A stretch of DNA of 64,000 bases from an uncultured Mollicutes bacterium (lineage in GTDB: Bacteria; Bacillota_I; Bacilli_A; ML615J-28; CAG-313), in NCBI GenBank assembly GCA_900548675.1, contig URLJ01000001.1, positions 62,001 to 126,000 of the forward strand. The letters run 5' to 3'. The translations under genes were made by a program, and so were the position numbers. This document shows, one piece after another, positions 46,892 to 56,562 of this stretch; the first letter of the stretch is position 1; each line of letters begins with the position of its first letter. The notes under the pieces were generated by a model, which was not told the DNA's origin, made no database searches, and saw only the letters and a program-made list of their open reading frames with translations.

Positions 46892-47343
46892 TATTTTCCT
46901 CCTCCTGCTAGCTGTGACCAATTGAAAGGAGAGTGATTTTGCATACGACTATAAACATTTGTCATATTTAAAACTTCTCTATTTGATAACTCAACTAAAT
47001 TAATTAGTTTGGCCATATGATTAGCTTGAGATAGGAATTCAAAATCTTTAGTATGATATTGTTGTTGAATTACTCTCCAAGTTGCTAAACATCTCTTTAA
47101 CCATTCATTCTTCATTAACACAGCTAAAAATTGTATTTCTCCTTGACCTAATTCTTCAACAAAGCATTCTGACTCTTCATCATACTCTAAACTTATTTTT
47201 GGAAACATAAAACGTGCGATAGCCATTTTCATTAATTCAAACCAATCTCTTTTCAAATCAGCTAAATCAGTTGTTAATGACCACTCATCTTGTTCTATTC
47301 TTCCAAGAAAAGCTTCATTTACCACTTTGAATGGAGTGCCCAT
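46891..47343 (-). CDS. head-tail adaptor-like protein, 150 aa
   Basis: A helical 150-aa protein with a GGAGGTG site, placed between the protein at 47360 and the neck cluster. Its pattern of an N-terminal helix, an acidic turn (EYDEESECFVEELGQGE) and long helices is like adaptor proteins under the portal. Its last codons (GGGK) contain the ribosome site of the next gene. Assignment is by position. Confidence 0.4.
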   Translation of the reverse strand: MGTPFKVVNEAFLGRIEQDEWSLTTDLADLKRDWFELMKMAIARFMFPKISLEYDEESECFVEELGQGEIQFLAVLMKNEWLKRCLATWRVIQQQYHTKDFEFLSQANHMAKLINLVELSNREVLNMTNVYSRMQNHSPFNWSQLAGGGK

Positions 47344-47359
47344 TTTACACCTCCATTAA

Positions 47360-47833
47360 TTATTGGTCATTGTTTTTAACTAAAGTAATAATATCTACTC
47401 CTAATACATCTTTTATAATTTTTTGTTTATTATAATCTACATTTTTTAATGTATAAGCTGTACTAATTAATGTTTCGATACTTCCAGGTCTTAAAGAACG
47501 AACTTTATTTTCAAAAACTGTTAAATCAGTTTCATCTACTAGTAATCTTCTTGCATCTGCTACTGAAAATGGTACAACCATATCTCCGCCTTCGTATTCT
47601 AAACCAACTAGTTTACGATGGTCTGGATTAACAATTCCTAAATAACCTTGAACAAATAAATTGTATGTTCCTTGGTCATATATAGCCTCTTGTAATTCAT
47701 CAGCTGGGATAGGAATTTGTTGACCTTGTCTTTTCCATTCTCTTCTAACGTGTCTAGCTTCGCAATTGTACACTACTGAACCTGGTACTAAGCTTTCAAC
47801 AACCACTCTAATTTTTCTTAAATCTTCTTCCAT
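47360..47833 (-). CDS. head protein downstream of major capsid, 157 aa
   Basis: A 157-aa protein starting at ATG 47833, set by AGGAGG 8 nt upstream; the open frame runs further upstream through a GC-rich hairpin and is not a real extension. It has mixed alpha/beta character (KIRVVVESLVPGSVVYN, EYEGGDMVVPFSVADARRLL). It could be a connector or a head-tail joining subunit. The family is not recognised. Confidence 0.5.
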   Translation of the reverse strand: MEEDLRKIRVVVESLVPGSVVYNCEARHVRREWKRQGQQIPIPADELQEAIYDQGTYNLFVQGYLGIVNPDHRKLVGLEYEGGDMVVPFSVADARRLLVDETDLTVFENKVRSLRPGSIETLISTAYTLKNVDYNKQKIIKDVLGVDIITLVKNNDQ

Positions 47834-47862
47834 TTTGTTTCCTCCTTTAAACTCATTCGCGT

Positions 47863-47879
47863 GTGGGCTCGGCGCCCAC
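47863..47879 (-). promoter_or_regulatory. GC-rich hairpin between capsid gene and next gene
   Basis: GTGGGC-TCGGC-GCCCAC, a 6-bp GC-only stem in very AT-rich surroundings, without a U-tract. It lies just after the major capsid gene, so it may stabilise the capsid mRNA 3' end or mark RNA processing. It is not a standard terminator. Confidence 0.4.
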
Positions 47880-47913
47880 CGCAAACCTATTTTGAACTAT
47901 TCTCAAATTCAAA

Positions 47914-48924
47914 TTACATACTTAAAACATCTTCAGAAATTGAAGTGTCTTTATAAATTCCCCAGTTGTTGTAATATAACATTCCTACACCATATTTTTT
48001 GTAGAATTGCATTTCTAATGACCAGTCTTTATTTACCCAATCATTCATTTGTAATTCTCCTTCTAATACGATTTTAACAACTTTTTCTTTTCCTGCTGGC
48101 ATAACGAAAGCGTATGCTGGGTCATAAGCCCATTTTAAGTTAGCTTCTGTTTCTGTAGCCATAGGTAATACTACTACTGGTGTTCCATGATAGATACCAA
48201 TATAACCTTGTGTTCTTACTTCCATTTTGTCTGTATCATTTAAATAAGTTCCTTTAACTTCATTGTCAATGTTTCTAGCAAATAATGGTGTACAGAAGAT
48301 TATAGCGTTATCTCCATATGATTTAACAACAGATATTAATCTATCCATTCCTAATTTATCGAATCCATTAGCTGTAACTTTATTAGCTGAAGGCATTTTT
48401 ACTGATGTATAAGCAGCTATTAATTGTTCATAAACAGCTTTATATATAGCATCTTCTAATCCTTCCATAATAATGTCAACTAAATCAGCCATATCATCTA
48501 AACCATCTAAATATCTTTCCCAGTCGATGATTGCAGCTGCACCAACAGCTTGTGTTGTGATTTCGATAGTTTCGCTATCTAATCTGAAAGCTTCATATGT
48601 ACCAGCTGGTGATACTTTTGTTATGAAACTTTTAGCTCTTTGTTTTCCAAGTCTTTTCTTGAATGTTGCTTTATTTCCTTGTCCAACTTGTTGTACTTCA
48701 GCAAATTGTCCCATTATATCAATTACTCTTGTAGGGATTATTTCATCTGCTGTTTGTTGGATTAATTCAAATAAATCCCATTTATTTTTTTGATAATCTT
48801 TCATTGAACCAGCTAATTTTCTGATTTCTTCTCTTAAAGCGAATTCAGAATCTTCTCTAGTAAAGTTTGCAACTGCTTTACCTGTAGCTGCAGCCAATGC
48901 TAATTCTCTTAAATTTTTATCCAT
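47914..48924 (-). CDS. major capsid protein (HK97 fold)
   Basis: A 336-aa protein with a strong AAAGGAGG site and capsid-like layout: an N-terminal helical arm (1-60), an extended loop region with GQGNKATFKKRLGKQRAK, a spine helix with ADLVDIIMEGLEDAIYKAVYEQL, and a C-terminal A domain with GIYHGTPVVVLPM. Position after the protease-scaffold and decoration-like genes supports the call. Its codon pattern is regular, as for a highly expressed gene. Confidence 0.85.
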   Translation of the reverse strand: MDKNLRELALAAATGKAVANFTREDSEFALREEIRKLAGSMKDYQKNKWDLFELIQQTADEIIPTRVIDIMGQFAEVQQVGQGNKATFKKRLGKQRAKSFITKVSPAGTYEAFRLDSETIEITTQAVGAAAIIDWERYLDGLDDMADLVDIIMEGLEDAIYKAVYEQLIAAYTSVKMPSANKVTANGFDKLGMDRLISVVKSYGDNAIIFCTPLFARNIDNEVKGTYLNDTDKMEVRTQGYIGIYHGTPVVVLPMATETEANLKWAYDPAYAFVMPAGKEKVVKIVLEGELQMNDWVNKDWSLEMQFYKKYGVGMLYYNNWGIYKDTSISEDVLSM

Positions 48925-48953
48925 TATTGTTTCCTCCTTTAAAAATTAACTGA

Positions 48954-49511
48954 CTAGTCAGCTTTGATTACTGCAAATTTAATTCCAGCGTCTCCGTTTG
49001 GTATTGTTGTAACTTTAACAACTTTTAATACTACTTTTCCTGTTGGAGCTGTTTTTGTTAATTCAATGCATCCTTTGAATCCAGCAACTTCACATGGTTT
49101 TCCATAAACTGCTGTTCCAGCTTCTACTGTTGCAGCGATTGCATCAACATCAGCAAATACTGCGTTGTCATATACTACTGTAGAAGTAGTGAATCTATCA
49201 TTAACTTCTAATTTACCTAATCTTGGCATATATCCATATTCAGGTGATAAGTAATGTTGGTCTAAACCAACTACGTTTACATCATATTCTTTTTCTGCGC
49301 TATCTAAAATCATTATAGCGTCAGCGCTTGTAGATGGATATTCAATTACACCTTTAGCGTAATTAACTCCTAATAACATCCCGTTTTCAGCTTTTGTAAC
49401 TGATTCATCTAATGGATACATAGCCATTATGTTTCCTGTTCTTGGGTATGTTACAGCATTTTTTTCTAAAACACCGTTAGCGTTAGCTACTAATCTTGTA
49501 TTAACTGTCAT
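48954..49511 (-). CDS. capsid decoration-like protein
   Basis: A 185-aa beta-rich protein without Trp, between the scaffold and capsid genes, with a strong AGGAGG site. Position, size and composition fit a head decoration or stabilising protein. The TKTAPTGKVVLKVVKVTTIPNG segment is a clear beta hairpin. No motif proves the role. Confidence 0.5.
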   Translation of the reverse strand: MTVNTRLVANANGVLEKNAVTYPRTGNIMAMYPLDESVTKAENGMLLGVNYAKGVIEYPSTSADAIMILDSAEKEYDVNVVGLDQHYLSPEYGYMPRLGKLEVNDRFTTSTVVYDNAVFADVDAIAATVEAGTAVYGKPCEVAGFKGCIELTKTAPTGKVVLKVVKVTTIPNGDAGIKFAVIKAD

Positions 49512-49527
49512 TTTGTTTCCTCCTTAA

Positions 49528-50832
49528 CTATTTTTTAACATATTGAGCTACTATTGCAGCCGCACCTGTTAAACTATCTTTGTGGTTATTAACCAAACTG
49601 TATTGTGATGTTTCATCTTCTAATTCTTCGTTGCTTTCTTTATCTAATATGCAAATTGCAATATCTTTTTTAAGTTCAACTGCAGAATCATAAGAATCCA
49701 TTTTAGATTTAAAGCTTTCAATTTCTTCTTCTGTTAATTTGTTAGAATAAGAATTTAAAACAGTTTCTTTTTCTTCTTTAATTTTTTGAGCTTTATAAGA
49801 TTTTAAACCTTCTAATTCTTCTTTTAAACTAGCGATTTCTTCATCTTTTTTAGCTAATTCAGCATTTAAGTCAACTTCAGGTTCTTCTTCAGACTCTTCT
49901 TCTTCAGATTCTTCGTCTTCTTCTTCACCTTCTTCTTCGTCAGACTCTTCATCAGATTCTTCTTCTGGTTCTTCTGAACCTTCTGTTTCTTCTTCTTCAG
50001 ATTCTTCCTCAGATTGTTCCTCAGAAGCAGCTCCTTCTTCAACTTCTTCTTCAGGTTTAGCTTCTGCCGCACCATCTTCTAATTCATTGTTTGCAGGAAC
50101 TTCTTTTTCTTGTTCTTCTTCAGGAGTGATAGTAGACTCTAAAGCATCTTTGTTTTCTTCTTCCATTTCTTGACCTCCTGTTGATTTTTTGTCTACGCCG
50201 TCTAATGTATTATATAAACTGAACATTTCTACTAACTCTTTACTAAATTCAGCTTTTTTATCAGCTTTATTGTTTAATTCATAGAAAGATGACCCTTCAA
50301 AACAAGGTTCATATTCTTCTCCTAAAACACATAAACCAAAAAATTCTGCATTTGTAAATTGATAATAGAATTCATCATCTTGTTCAACCCATTCACCTTC
50401 AATAGTGTTTGGATTTAATTCCATTGAATGACTTTTACCAACTATCCTTGAGGCTATAGGATAGCGCCCAGTCCATAAGATTATATCTGTGCAGGCATAT
50501 GTTCTATATACTCCATCTGGGTCTAAATTCATTTCCCAGCTAAAGTTCATTGTTTCTGGCACAAATCCATAGGCTTTTAATTCTTCAGGAGCCCATGGTG
50601 AATGTCCTTCAAAATCATCTTTTTCTCCTTGAAAATTTCCAACAATTGGAGTTCCAGGTAAAGAAGCGATTAATTTCTCAGCGATTTCTTCAGTAATATA
50701 TGAACCATTTCTGTTAAGTCCTTTATAAAATATTTTTAATCTTGCTTTTGAAAAAGCAGAATTATTCAATGGAGTTAAGTTTCCATAGACTGTCGCAACA
50801 AAATTTGTTGGAGTAGATTTATTATTTGACAT
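49528..50832 (-). CDS. prohead protease fused to acidic scaffold
   Basis: A 434-aa protein. I start it at ATG 50832, set by AGGAGG; the longer reading continues into the portal gene. Residues 1-200 resemble a capsid maturation serine protease (EGHSPWAPEELKAYGF and GKSHSMELNPNT, with a likely His/Ser pair). Residues 200-320 are an extreme Glu/Asp/Ser linker, and the last 110 residues are coiled coil and scaffold-like (AELAKKDEEIASLKEELEG). A protease-scaffold fusion would organise the prohead and then cut itself out. Confidence 0.75.
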   Translation of the reverse strand: MSNNKSTPTNFVATVYGNLTPLNNSAFSKARLKIFYKGLNRNGSYITEEIAEKLIASLPGTPIVGNFQGEKDDFEGHSPWAPEELKAYGFVPETMNFSWEMNLDPDGVYRTYACTDIILWTGRYPIASRIVGKSHSMELNPNTIEGEWVEQDDEFYYQFTNAEFFGLCVLGEEYEPCFEGSSFYELNNKADKKAEFSKELVEMFSLYNTLDGVDKKSTGGQEMEEENKDALESTITPEEEQEKEVPANNELEDGAAEAKPEEEVEEGAASEEQSEEESEEEETEGSEEPEEESDEESDEEEGEEEDEESEEEESEEEPEVDLNAELAKKDEEIASLKEELEGLKSYKAQKIKEEKETVLNSYSNKLTEEEIESFKSKMDSYDSAVELKKDIAICILDKESNEELEDETSQYSLVNNHKDSLTGAAAIVAQYVKK

Positions 50833-50842
50833 ATTCTTCCTC

Positions 50843-52417
50843 CTATTTAGACTCTTCGTTCTGACGAGTCTTATCTGATTTTTCCTTGTCTTTCTTCTCC
50901 GGCGCACCACCATTATCAGATTTAAGAGTGTTGCCCTCTCCTTCTTTTCCACTTGTCGTGTGAGAAGATTGTAGTGGTACCATTCGAGATGCTAAATCTA
51001 AGAACTCATTTTCAAGAGTTATTAAATTCAATAAGTTACTTTGTTTTATACCTGATGCAATTCCGGCTAATATTTTACTATAACCATATTGAGCACCTTT
51101 CAAATATAAATCAAACATTTCCTCTCGATTATAATGTGTTATTGGTAATATAGTAACTTCAAAAAAAATCTTTTTGTCAGCAAATTTTTTGTTAACGTGA
51201 TATGTTAAAAATGCATCAAACATTTTTGCTATATCTAATACTAATGCCATGTCTACTTTTTGAGAATATTCTAATGCGGTTGTTCCATCTGAAGCAAATA
51301 AGTTTTTACTTACTCCGGCTTCATTATAAACTGAACGTTCCATTTTTTCTAGATTATCTCTATTAGCTTGTTTACTATCTTGTAATTCTAACATTTCAAC
51401 TTCCGCAAAAGTGGTTAAAACATCAACGTCAGGATTGTTTTTTAACATTTTTACAACTGCTTTATGTATTTCTAACGCTTCGTCAGTTGTAAACAATAAT
51501 TCTCCGTTATCATCCATTGGAATTTTTTGCAATAAAATTTTCTTTAATTCTTGTTTGTCTAAAGCTTTTTCTATTCCTTTGTAATCATTTAAATCTTCAA
51601 TAGCTTTAATTGTACTTGCGAATAAAGGTTTTGTATCTTTATAATAAAACACAATTCCTAAATTATCTGGTATAAGCATCCATCTACTATTTAATTTTTT
51701 ATTTTTTAAATAAGTTTTACCGTTTGATGCTCTATCAGTAATCTCATTAAAATATTTATAATATTCGTTTCTTACAATTTTAGGATAAAGTTTTAATTCA
51801 TCAACGTTAGTCATTACTTCTCTTCCTTTTAATACTATAAAATAATTTAAATCAAATTCCAATACAGGTAAATCATTCATAGATTTGTATCTGCTACGAC
51901 AATAAGTTGGGTCTAAATCTTGGAAAATAAATTTTCCATTTGAGCATTCTTTAAAAAATCCATAATATGCACCATCTACTAATACAGATGCCACAATTCT
52001 AGATAATTCTTTTTCAAGATGTAAGTCATCAATAAAATAACATGCGTCATTTAAAACTTTAATTGTTTTAGTTTTGTCTCCATCTTTTCCTGCTTTAATT
52101 TTTGGTGTTACTAACACATCATAAGTTAACATAGTAGCTAAATAGATGATTAAACGTCTATAAAGGCCACTAATGTCCCAATATAAACGAGAAAGTGTTC
52201 TTAATTCTGTTTCGTTTCCGCGCTGTAAAATATCTTCAATTTCTTCTGATGTTTTTCTAACATTAAATCTTTGTTTTTTGTTAGTTCCATTGTAATAAGT
52301 ATTTAAGCTTTCTGCCGCAATGTCTTCAAGAGCTTTTTTAAAAGTAGTAAAGTCTCTTTTACCTGCTACGACTACCGCATTTTCTGGCGCAGATTTTTGT
52401 GTTTTTTCTTCGTTCAA
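50843..52417 (-). CDS. portal protein
   Basis: A 524-aa protein after TerL, starting with TTG (GGAGGTGG site; the start follows the TerL stop directly). It has portal-like sequence: SRLYWDISGLYRRLIIYLATMLTYDVLVTP, FIFQDLDPTYCRSRY, and TFAEVEMLELQDSKQANRDNLEKMERSVYNEAGVS, which matches the helix region of Gram-positive phage portals. The C-terminal 45 residues are charged and disordered. Twelve copies would form the DNA gate at one capsid vertex. Confidence 0.9.
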   Translation of the reverse strand: MNEEKTQKSAPENAVVVAGKRDFTTFKKALEDIAAESLNTYYNGTNKKQRFNVRKTSEEIEDILQRGNETELRTLSRLYWDISGLYRRLIIYLATMLTYDVLVTPKIKAGKDGDKTKTIKVLNDACYFIDDLHLEKELSRIVASVLVDGAYYGFFKECSNGKFIFQDLDPTYCRSRYKSMNDLPVLEFDLNYFIVLKGREVMTNVDELKLYPKIVRNEYYKYFNEITDRASNGKTYLKNKKLNSRWMLIPDNLGIVFYYKDTKPLFASTIKAIEDLNDYKGIEKALDKQELKKILLQKIPMDDNGELLFTTDEALEIHKAVVKMLKNNPDVDVLTTFAEVEMLELQDSKQANRDNLEKMERSVYNEAGVSKNLFASDGTTALEYSQKVDMALVLDIAKMFDAFLTYHVNKKFADKKIFFEVTILPITHYNREEMFDLYLKGAQYGYSKILAGIASGIKQSNLLNLITLENEFLDLASRMVPLQSSHTTSGKEGEGNTLKSDNGGAPEKKDKEKSDKTRQNEESK

Positions 52418-54199
52418 TTATTTTCCACCTCCTCTTGATGAAAATAACATAAATTGTTTTAAATCTCTTTTTTGCCTAGATTTTCGTTTCATATATTGCA
52501 TTTCATGTTCTTTAATTCTATATAAACCATATTCAAAAGCTGAAAATTTATCCTTACTCATACCTGTATTAATACGTTCTAAAGTTAAATTATTTTGATT
52601 AATATTCCCATCTTTAATACGCATATTTAAAATTTCTTCAATTAAAATTCCTTGTAAAGTATAAGGGCGTAATTTTCTAATTCTCATTTCAATCGGCATT
52701 TTCATTCCTTTTTCAGTTGCTAACAATCTATCTTTAGCATCTTGCTCTCTAATTAAGAAATGAACTTTTCCACTAACCAGTTCAGAAAAACAAGTACTGT
52801 TAATAACTCCTTGATTAGTTGCTCCTGCTTTCATTACATAAATTAATTTTTGACAATCTCTAGGCTGTTTTTGTAAATAATCTTCATCGTTAAAAGAGCC
52901 ATAAGGCGGATAAACTTGTTTAGTTAAATCGTGTCTACTATATTGTATCATATAGTCCATTAAACCAACACCCAAACCATTACCGTCTATTACAACCTCT
53001 TTAGGTTGATATGCTACAATCATTTCTTTAATTCTTGCAGCTTGATGTTCAAAGTGTAGTTTTTCTGGTAAAACTTCTAAATTAACCAATTTTTTAGTAA
53101 ATCCGTTTTCGTGCGCTAAAACTTTAAACACACAAATCGTGGTTTCCGCGCAAAGTCTGGCTACATCTATACTTAAGATGTAAAATTGTTCAGTATTATA
53201 TCCAAGTTTTTGCGCATTATTCTTTGCTTTAAATTCTGTATTAACAACAACTCTATGTCTTACAAGTGTGTCGAAGTTAATCCAGCTATCAGATGAACCT
53301 CCGGTCCATATTGACATATACTCACGAGCAAAATCGTCTTCTTTAAACGTCCCACTCATTTTTAATTCAGATACATATGTCTTAGGTATAAGTCCTGCCA
53401 TTACAGGAATCCTATAATCACAGCCCCATACAAAAGCTTGACTCGCATCAATTACCGAATTTACCATTAATTCTTTCATTCTTTCATATGCATATGAATT
53501 TTTACTTCCCGCAGATGAAATATAAATTTGAGCTTGATGCGGTTCATTGTTATTAAGTTCTCCATTAACAGTTCTTCTATTAACGTTCATCAGTGGTAAT
53601 ACAACTGAGTTAAGCATGTCTCCGTCATGGTCACGAACTTCGTCTATAATTCCTGCGTGTCTACGACCACCACGTTGTGCATCTTGTGCAGCAACTATAT
53701 CAAATACAGAACCGTTACGAAAAACTATACGTACTAAAGTGGCTTGAAAGTTTTTACTAATAACTTCCTTTTCTAGAATTGGGAATAAGTCCCACAATTC
53801 TGTTAATTTTTCCATTGCAATTTTAGTACCTTGTTCTTTACCTGGCGCACAAATAAACACTTTTGAACGAGGTAAGAATATACATCTTAAATACAAAGCT
53901 AAAATTGATAAGAATGATTTGGCGAACGCTCTAGGCGCCGTACAATAATGATAACGATATCTCATGCAAGCGCGCAAGAATATTCTTTGATATGGGAATA
54001 ATTTAAAGTTTGAGTCTTTAGGTGTAATCATATCAACAAATAAATCTGGGTAAGCAGTAAAGAAATTAACATACCAAGTATATAAATCATAATTCTTATC
54101 AATACGGTCTTCGGTTAAAATAACACCTTTGTCAATTTTAATACCTTCGCGTGTATCTTCTTTGTCTACTACAATTTCTTTAGTCAGTTGAATAGCCAT
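52418..54199 (-). CDS. terL: terminase large subunit
   Basis: A 593-aa packaging motor. The ATPase has a deviant Walker A, APRAFAKSF (88-96; the usual Gly before Lys is Ala), and Walker B GIIDE (183-187) with DHDGD after it. The nuclease domain has its acidic residues in LSIDVARLCAETT (about 350) and VVIDGNGLGVGLMDY (about 415). It pumps and cuts phage DNA. The ATG overlaps the upstream stop (TAATG) with GAGGTGG before it. Length and order are those of a complete enzyme. Confidence 0.93.
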   Translation of the reverse strand: MAIQLTKEIVVDKEDTREGIKIDKGVILTEDRIDKNYDLYTWYVNFFTAYPDLFVDMITPKDSNFKLFPYQRIFLRACMRYRYHYCTAPRAFAKSFLSILALYLRCIFLPRSKVFICAPGKEQGTKIAMEKLTELWDLFPILEKEVISKNFQATLVRIVFRNGSVFDIVAAQDAQRGGRRHAGIIDEVRDHDGDMLNSVVLPLMNVNRRTVNGELNNNEPHQAQIYISSAGSKNSYAYERMKELMVNSVIDASQAFVWGCDYRIPVMAGLIPKTYVSELKMSGTFKEDDFAREYMSIWTGGSSDSWINFDTLVRHRVVVNTEFKAKNNAQKLGYNTEQFYILSIDVARLCAETTICVFKVLAHENGFTKKLVNLEVLPEKLHFEHQAARIKEMIVAYQPKEVVIDGNGLGVGLMDYMIQYSRHDLTKQVYPPYGSFNDEDYLQKQPRDCQKLIYVMKAGATNQGVINSTCFSELVSGKVHFLIREQDAKDRLLATEKGMKMPIEMRIRKLRPYTLQGILIEEILNMRIKDGNINQNNLTLERINTGMSKDKFSAFEYGLYRIKEHEMQYMKRKSRQKRDLKQFMLFSSRGGGK

Positions 54200-55218
54200 T
54201 AATCATCCACCTCGAATTCTTCATTTAATTCATCTGCTAATTCATCATCAATTGTCACACCATTATATTTCTCATCTTCAAAATTATCATCTTCTTCAAT
54301 TCTATTCATTTGTTGAATTTGTTCTAACTTATTATTAAGCTCTTCCGCAATGTTGGTTTCTCCAATAACAATACGTTTTGTATATTTTTGAAGGTTTTGC
54401 ATAACCTTATCAATCTCATCTCTTGGCGCCCAATCGTAAAATTTATTTTTATAACCACGTTTTTCAAGGAACGCGCATAATTCACCAATTGATTCGAAAT
54501 CTCCAACATTCTTTGCAGTTTTTGGAGTAAAATCGGCAGCTTTAGCAAGTTGGTCATATGCTCCAATAAGAGCTTTAACTTCAGTTCCAGTTTTGTTATA
54601 TCCTTCTTCCTCTTTCCAAATTGCTTTCTCAATTTGATAAGATAACATACACATTTTTCGCGCGTTATCTCGTTGAATAGCAGTTGTAATAGATTGAGTT
54701 TTATCAATTTCATTATACATATTTTCAAAATATAATAATTGTTCTTGAGTAAAATCTCTTCCCCATTTTTCTTGCAAGTCTTTAAAATCTTCTTGACTTA
54801 AAAGTTTAATACGAGAACGAGTTTCATTATTTTGAATAATCATATCCCACTCGCGCTGAACTTCTTTCCAATTAATAGTTTCATAAATTTTACCCCAGTT
54901 TTGAGTTGCATACAACTTGAATGCACCTTGACCATTGCTATCAGCAAGTGTCATCCAAACATTTGGGTCGAATGGTAAATCCGCATACTGACAAAACTTA
55001 TCGGCTTTCTCAATATCATGACAATCTCCAAAATATTTATCTAAACACTCATTACAAATATCAATATAACCGTCTGGAAAGAACCAAGAAGTACTGGCTA
55101 AATAACCATCTTGTCTGCGGTATTCACCACATTTACGGCAATTCTTGCCGACAATTCGTGTTGCTTTTAAAGGTTCTACTCTATTACTATTATCACTAAT
55201 CAAATCTTTAAAATCCAT
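54199..55218 (-). CDS. zinc-finger packaging protein, possible small terminase
   Basis: A 339-aa protein with an N-terminal four-Cys zinc finger (NCRKCGEYRR...ICNECLDKYFG), long helices (about 140-240) and an acidic C-terminal tail. It is directly coupled to TerL by one-nucleotide overlap, the place of a small terminase or DNA-recognition subunit. It lacks a clear helix-turn-helix, so another packaging role is possible. Confidence 0.5.
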   Translation of the reverse strand: MDFKDLISDNSNRVEPLKATRIVGKNCRKCGEYRRQDGYLASTSWFFPDGYIDICNECLDKYFGDCHDIEKADKFCQYADLPFDPNVWMTLADSNGQGAFKLYATQNWGKIYETINWKEVQREWDMIIQNNETRSRIKLLSQEDFKDLQEKWGRDFTQEQLLYFENMYNEIDKTQSITTAIQRDNARKMCMLSYQIEKAIWKEEEGYNKTGTEVKALIGAYDQLAKAADFTPKTAKNVGDFESIGELCAFLEKRGYKNKFYDWAPRDEIDKVMQNLQKYTKRIVIGETNIAEELNNKLEQIQQMNRIEEDDNFEDEKYNGVTIDDELADELNEEFEVDD

Positions 55219-56498
55219 TATTTAGTCCCCTCCTTAGCTTTCTTTTCTTTCCTTTTCTCTCTATCACAAATCTTACATCTGGCGGCAAGGCCATCTCGTG
55301 AGTTTTGTTTCTGCGTAAAATTACGAATATCACGTAATAAGGTTTTCCCGCAAGTTGAACAAACTTTAAACTTTGATGGGTCATTTCTAGCTTCCCATGC
55401 ATCTCGCGCCAACTGAGCAGTCTTTGCAATTTGGCCGCAAATCATTTTGGTATAAATTGTGCTAATATAGTTGTCACTATAATTTAAACCAAATTTTTGT
55501 TGTAATTCTTCTCTAATATATTCGTTTGTTGTTTTGTCAATTTTCCTAATTAAAATATAACGACGAGCTTCACTTAAGTCAGCTTGGTCAATATAGTCCT
55601 CAAGTTCCCAAACTAAATACTTAAGGTCAGAATTCAGTTGCTCATAAGTTAACTGTTTAAGCTCTCCATAAAATTCTAAAAACCAATACACATGTGTCGG
55701 ATTAGTAAAGTCAATATAATTCTTACTAACCTCAACCCATTCCCAACCATCAATGCCGTTTCGTAGTTGTTCGGCAAGTTCCTCTTGCTCATTCGCATAC
55801 CATGTTTCCCCAAAATGCTTACGGTAATGGTCTGCGCGCCAACTTTTATAACACCAATCTGTGTAAAGGTCTTTTACATAACCCGTATCAGATGTATAAA
55901 CAAATGGCACAGCACTACTAAAACTGAATTTTGCGCGAAGAGGTTCAACGTATGCGTCCTTAAGCGCAAATTGTTCTTGTCTAAGTTGAATTAGTAAGTG
56001 ATTTTTCTTATAAAACTCAAGTCCAAGTTTTTGTTTCTCCTTAAGTTCCTTAACTCTAGCAGCCAAAGGGTCAATAATGTCCCATAAGCCTCTCATACCA
56101 GGAATTTTAGCGTCAGGTCCGTCAGGGTTACGACTAATTGTCGGTTTAACTTTTTTGTAACAGTTGCGTTGGACAGGCTTAAACTGGGTTTCGTTTGTTA
56201 AGGGGTCTTCCAGTAGGGCGTCTAACGACTCAGCTTTCTTACGTTGGTAAGCGCTGTGAGCTTGCTCAATTTGAATTTCTTTAGTCTGGCAAAAGTTTTT
56301 GTCAGTTTTAGGGTCTTTGCCGTAAAGTATAAAGTTAGCAATTTTTTCTAAGTCAGCTTGAACAGACGGACTATCATAATTGGCTTCGTAGTAGTTGGCG
56401 GCGGAACCATTATTTTCTGAAAAAAGGTCGGAAACTTGGTTGGCACGGTCAACGTTCGAATAAAGGTTATAGTCTAAGTTTTTACTAATTAAGTCCAT
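55218..56498 (-). CDS. first late gene, zinc-finger protein near terminase
   Basis: A 426-aa protein, first in the late operon. The C-terminus has a treble-clef type Cys cluster (VCSTCGKTLLRDIRNF...RCKICDREKRKEKKAKEG) with a strongly basic tail, suggesting DNA binding. The N-terminal part is helical and polar. It ends by TAATG overlap with the next gene. The ATG at 56498 has GGAG 13 nt upstream, a long spacing; a 17-aa leader ORF overlaps the start. It may recognise the packaging site together with the protein at 54199. Confidence 0.5.
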   Translation of the reverse strand: MDLISKNLDYNLYSNVDRANQVSDLFSENNGSAANYYEANYDSPSVQADLEKIANFILYGKDPKTDKNFCQTKEIQIEQAHSAYQRKKAESLDALLEDPLTNETQFKPVQRNCYKKVKPTISRNPDGPDAKIPGMRGLWDIIDPLAARVKELKEKQKLGLEFYKKNHLLIQLRQEQFALKDAYVEPLRAKFSFSSAVPFVYTSDTGYVKDLYTDWCYKSWRADHYRKHFGETWYANEQEELAEQLRNGIDGWEWVEVSKNYIDFTNPTHVYWFLEFYGELKQLTYEQLNSDLKYLVWELEDYIDQADLSEARRYILIRKIDKTTNEYIREELQQKFGLNYSDNYISTIYTKMICGQIAKTAQLARDAWEARNDPSKFKVCSTCGKTLLRDIRNFTQKQNSRDGLAARCKICDREKRKEKKAKEGTK

Positions 56499-56538
56499 AG
56501 GCTGTCATATTCTCCTTTATAAATTTATATTGTGTCAT
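56485..56538 (-). CDS. 17-aa leader ORF of the late operon
   Basis: ATG at 56538 with AAGGAG 9 nt upstream; encodes MTQYKFIKENMTAYGLN and stops at 56485 after overlapping the start of the first late gene. It contains a second GGAG and in-frame ATG. It is probably a coupling device that feeds ribosomes onto the 56498 start; a functional peptide is less likely. Confidence 0.45.
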   Translation of the reverse strand: MTQYKFIKENMTAYGLN

Positions 56539-56562
56539 AGTTGTGTCTCCTTTTAAGTTTAG

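Noticed and set aside
49866..50075. Lysine-rich frame inside the protease-scaffold gene
   Set aside because: It is the frame-shifted shadow of the acidic GAA/GAT-rich scaffold segment.
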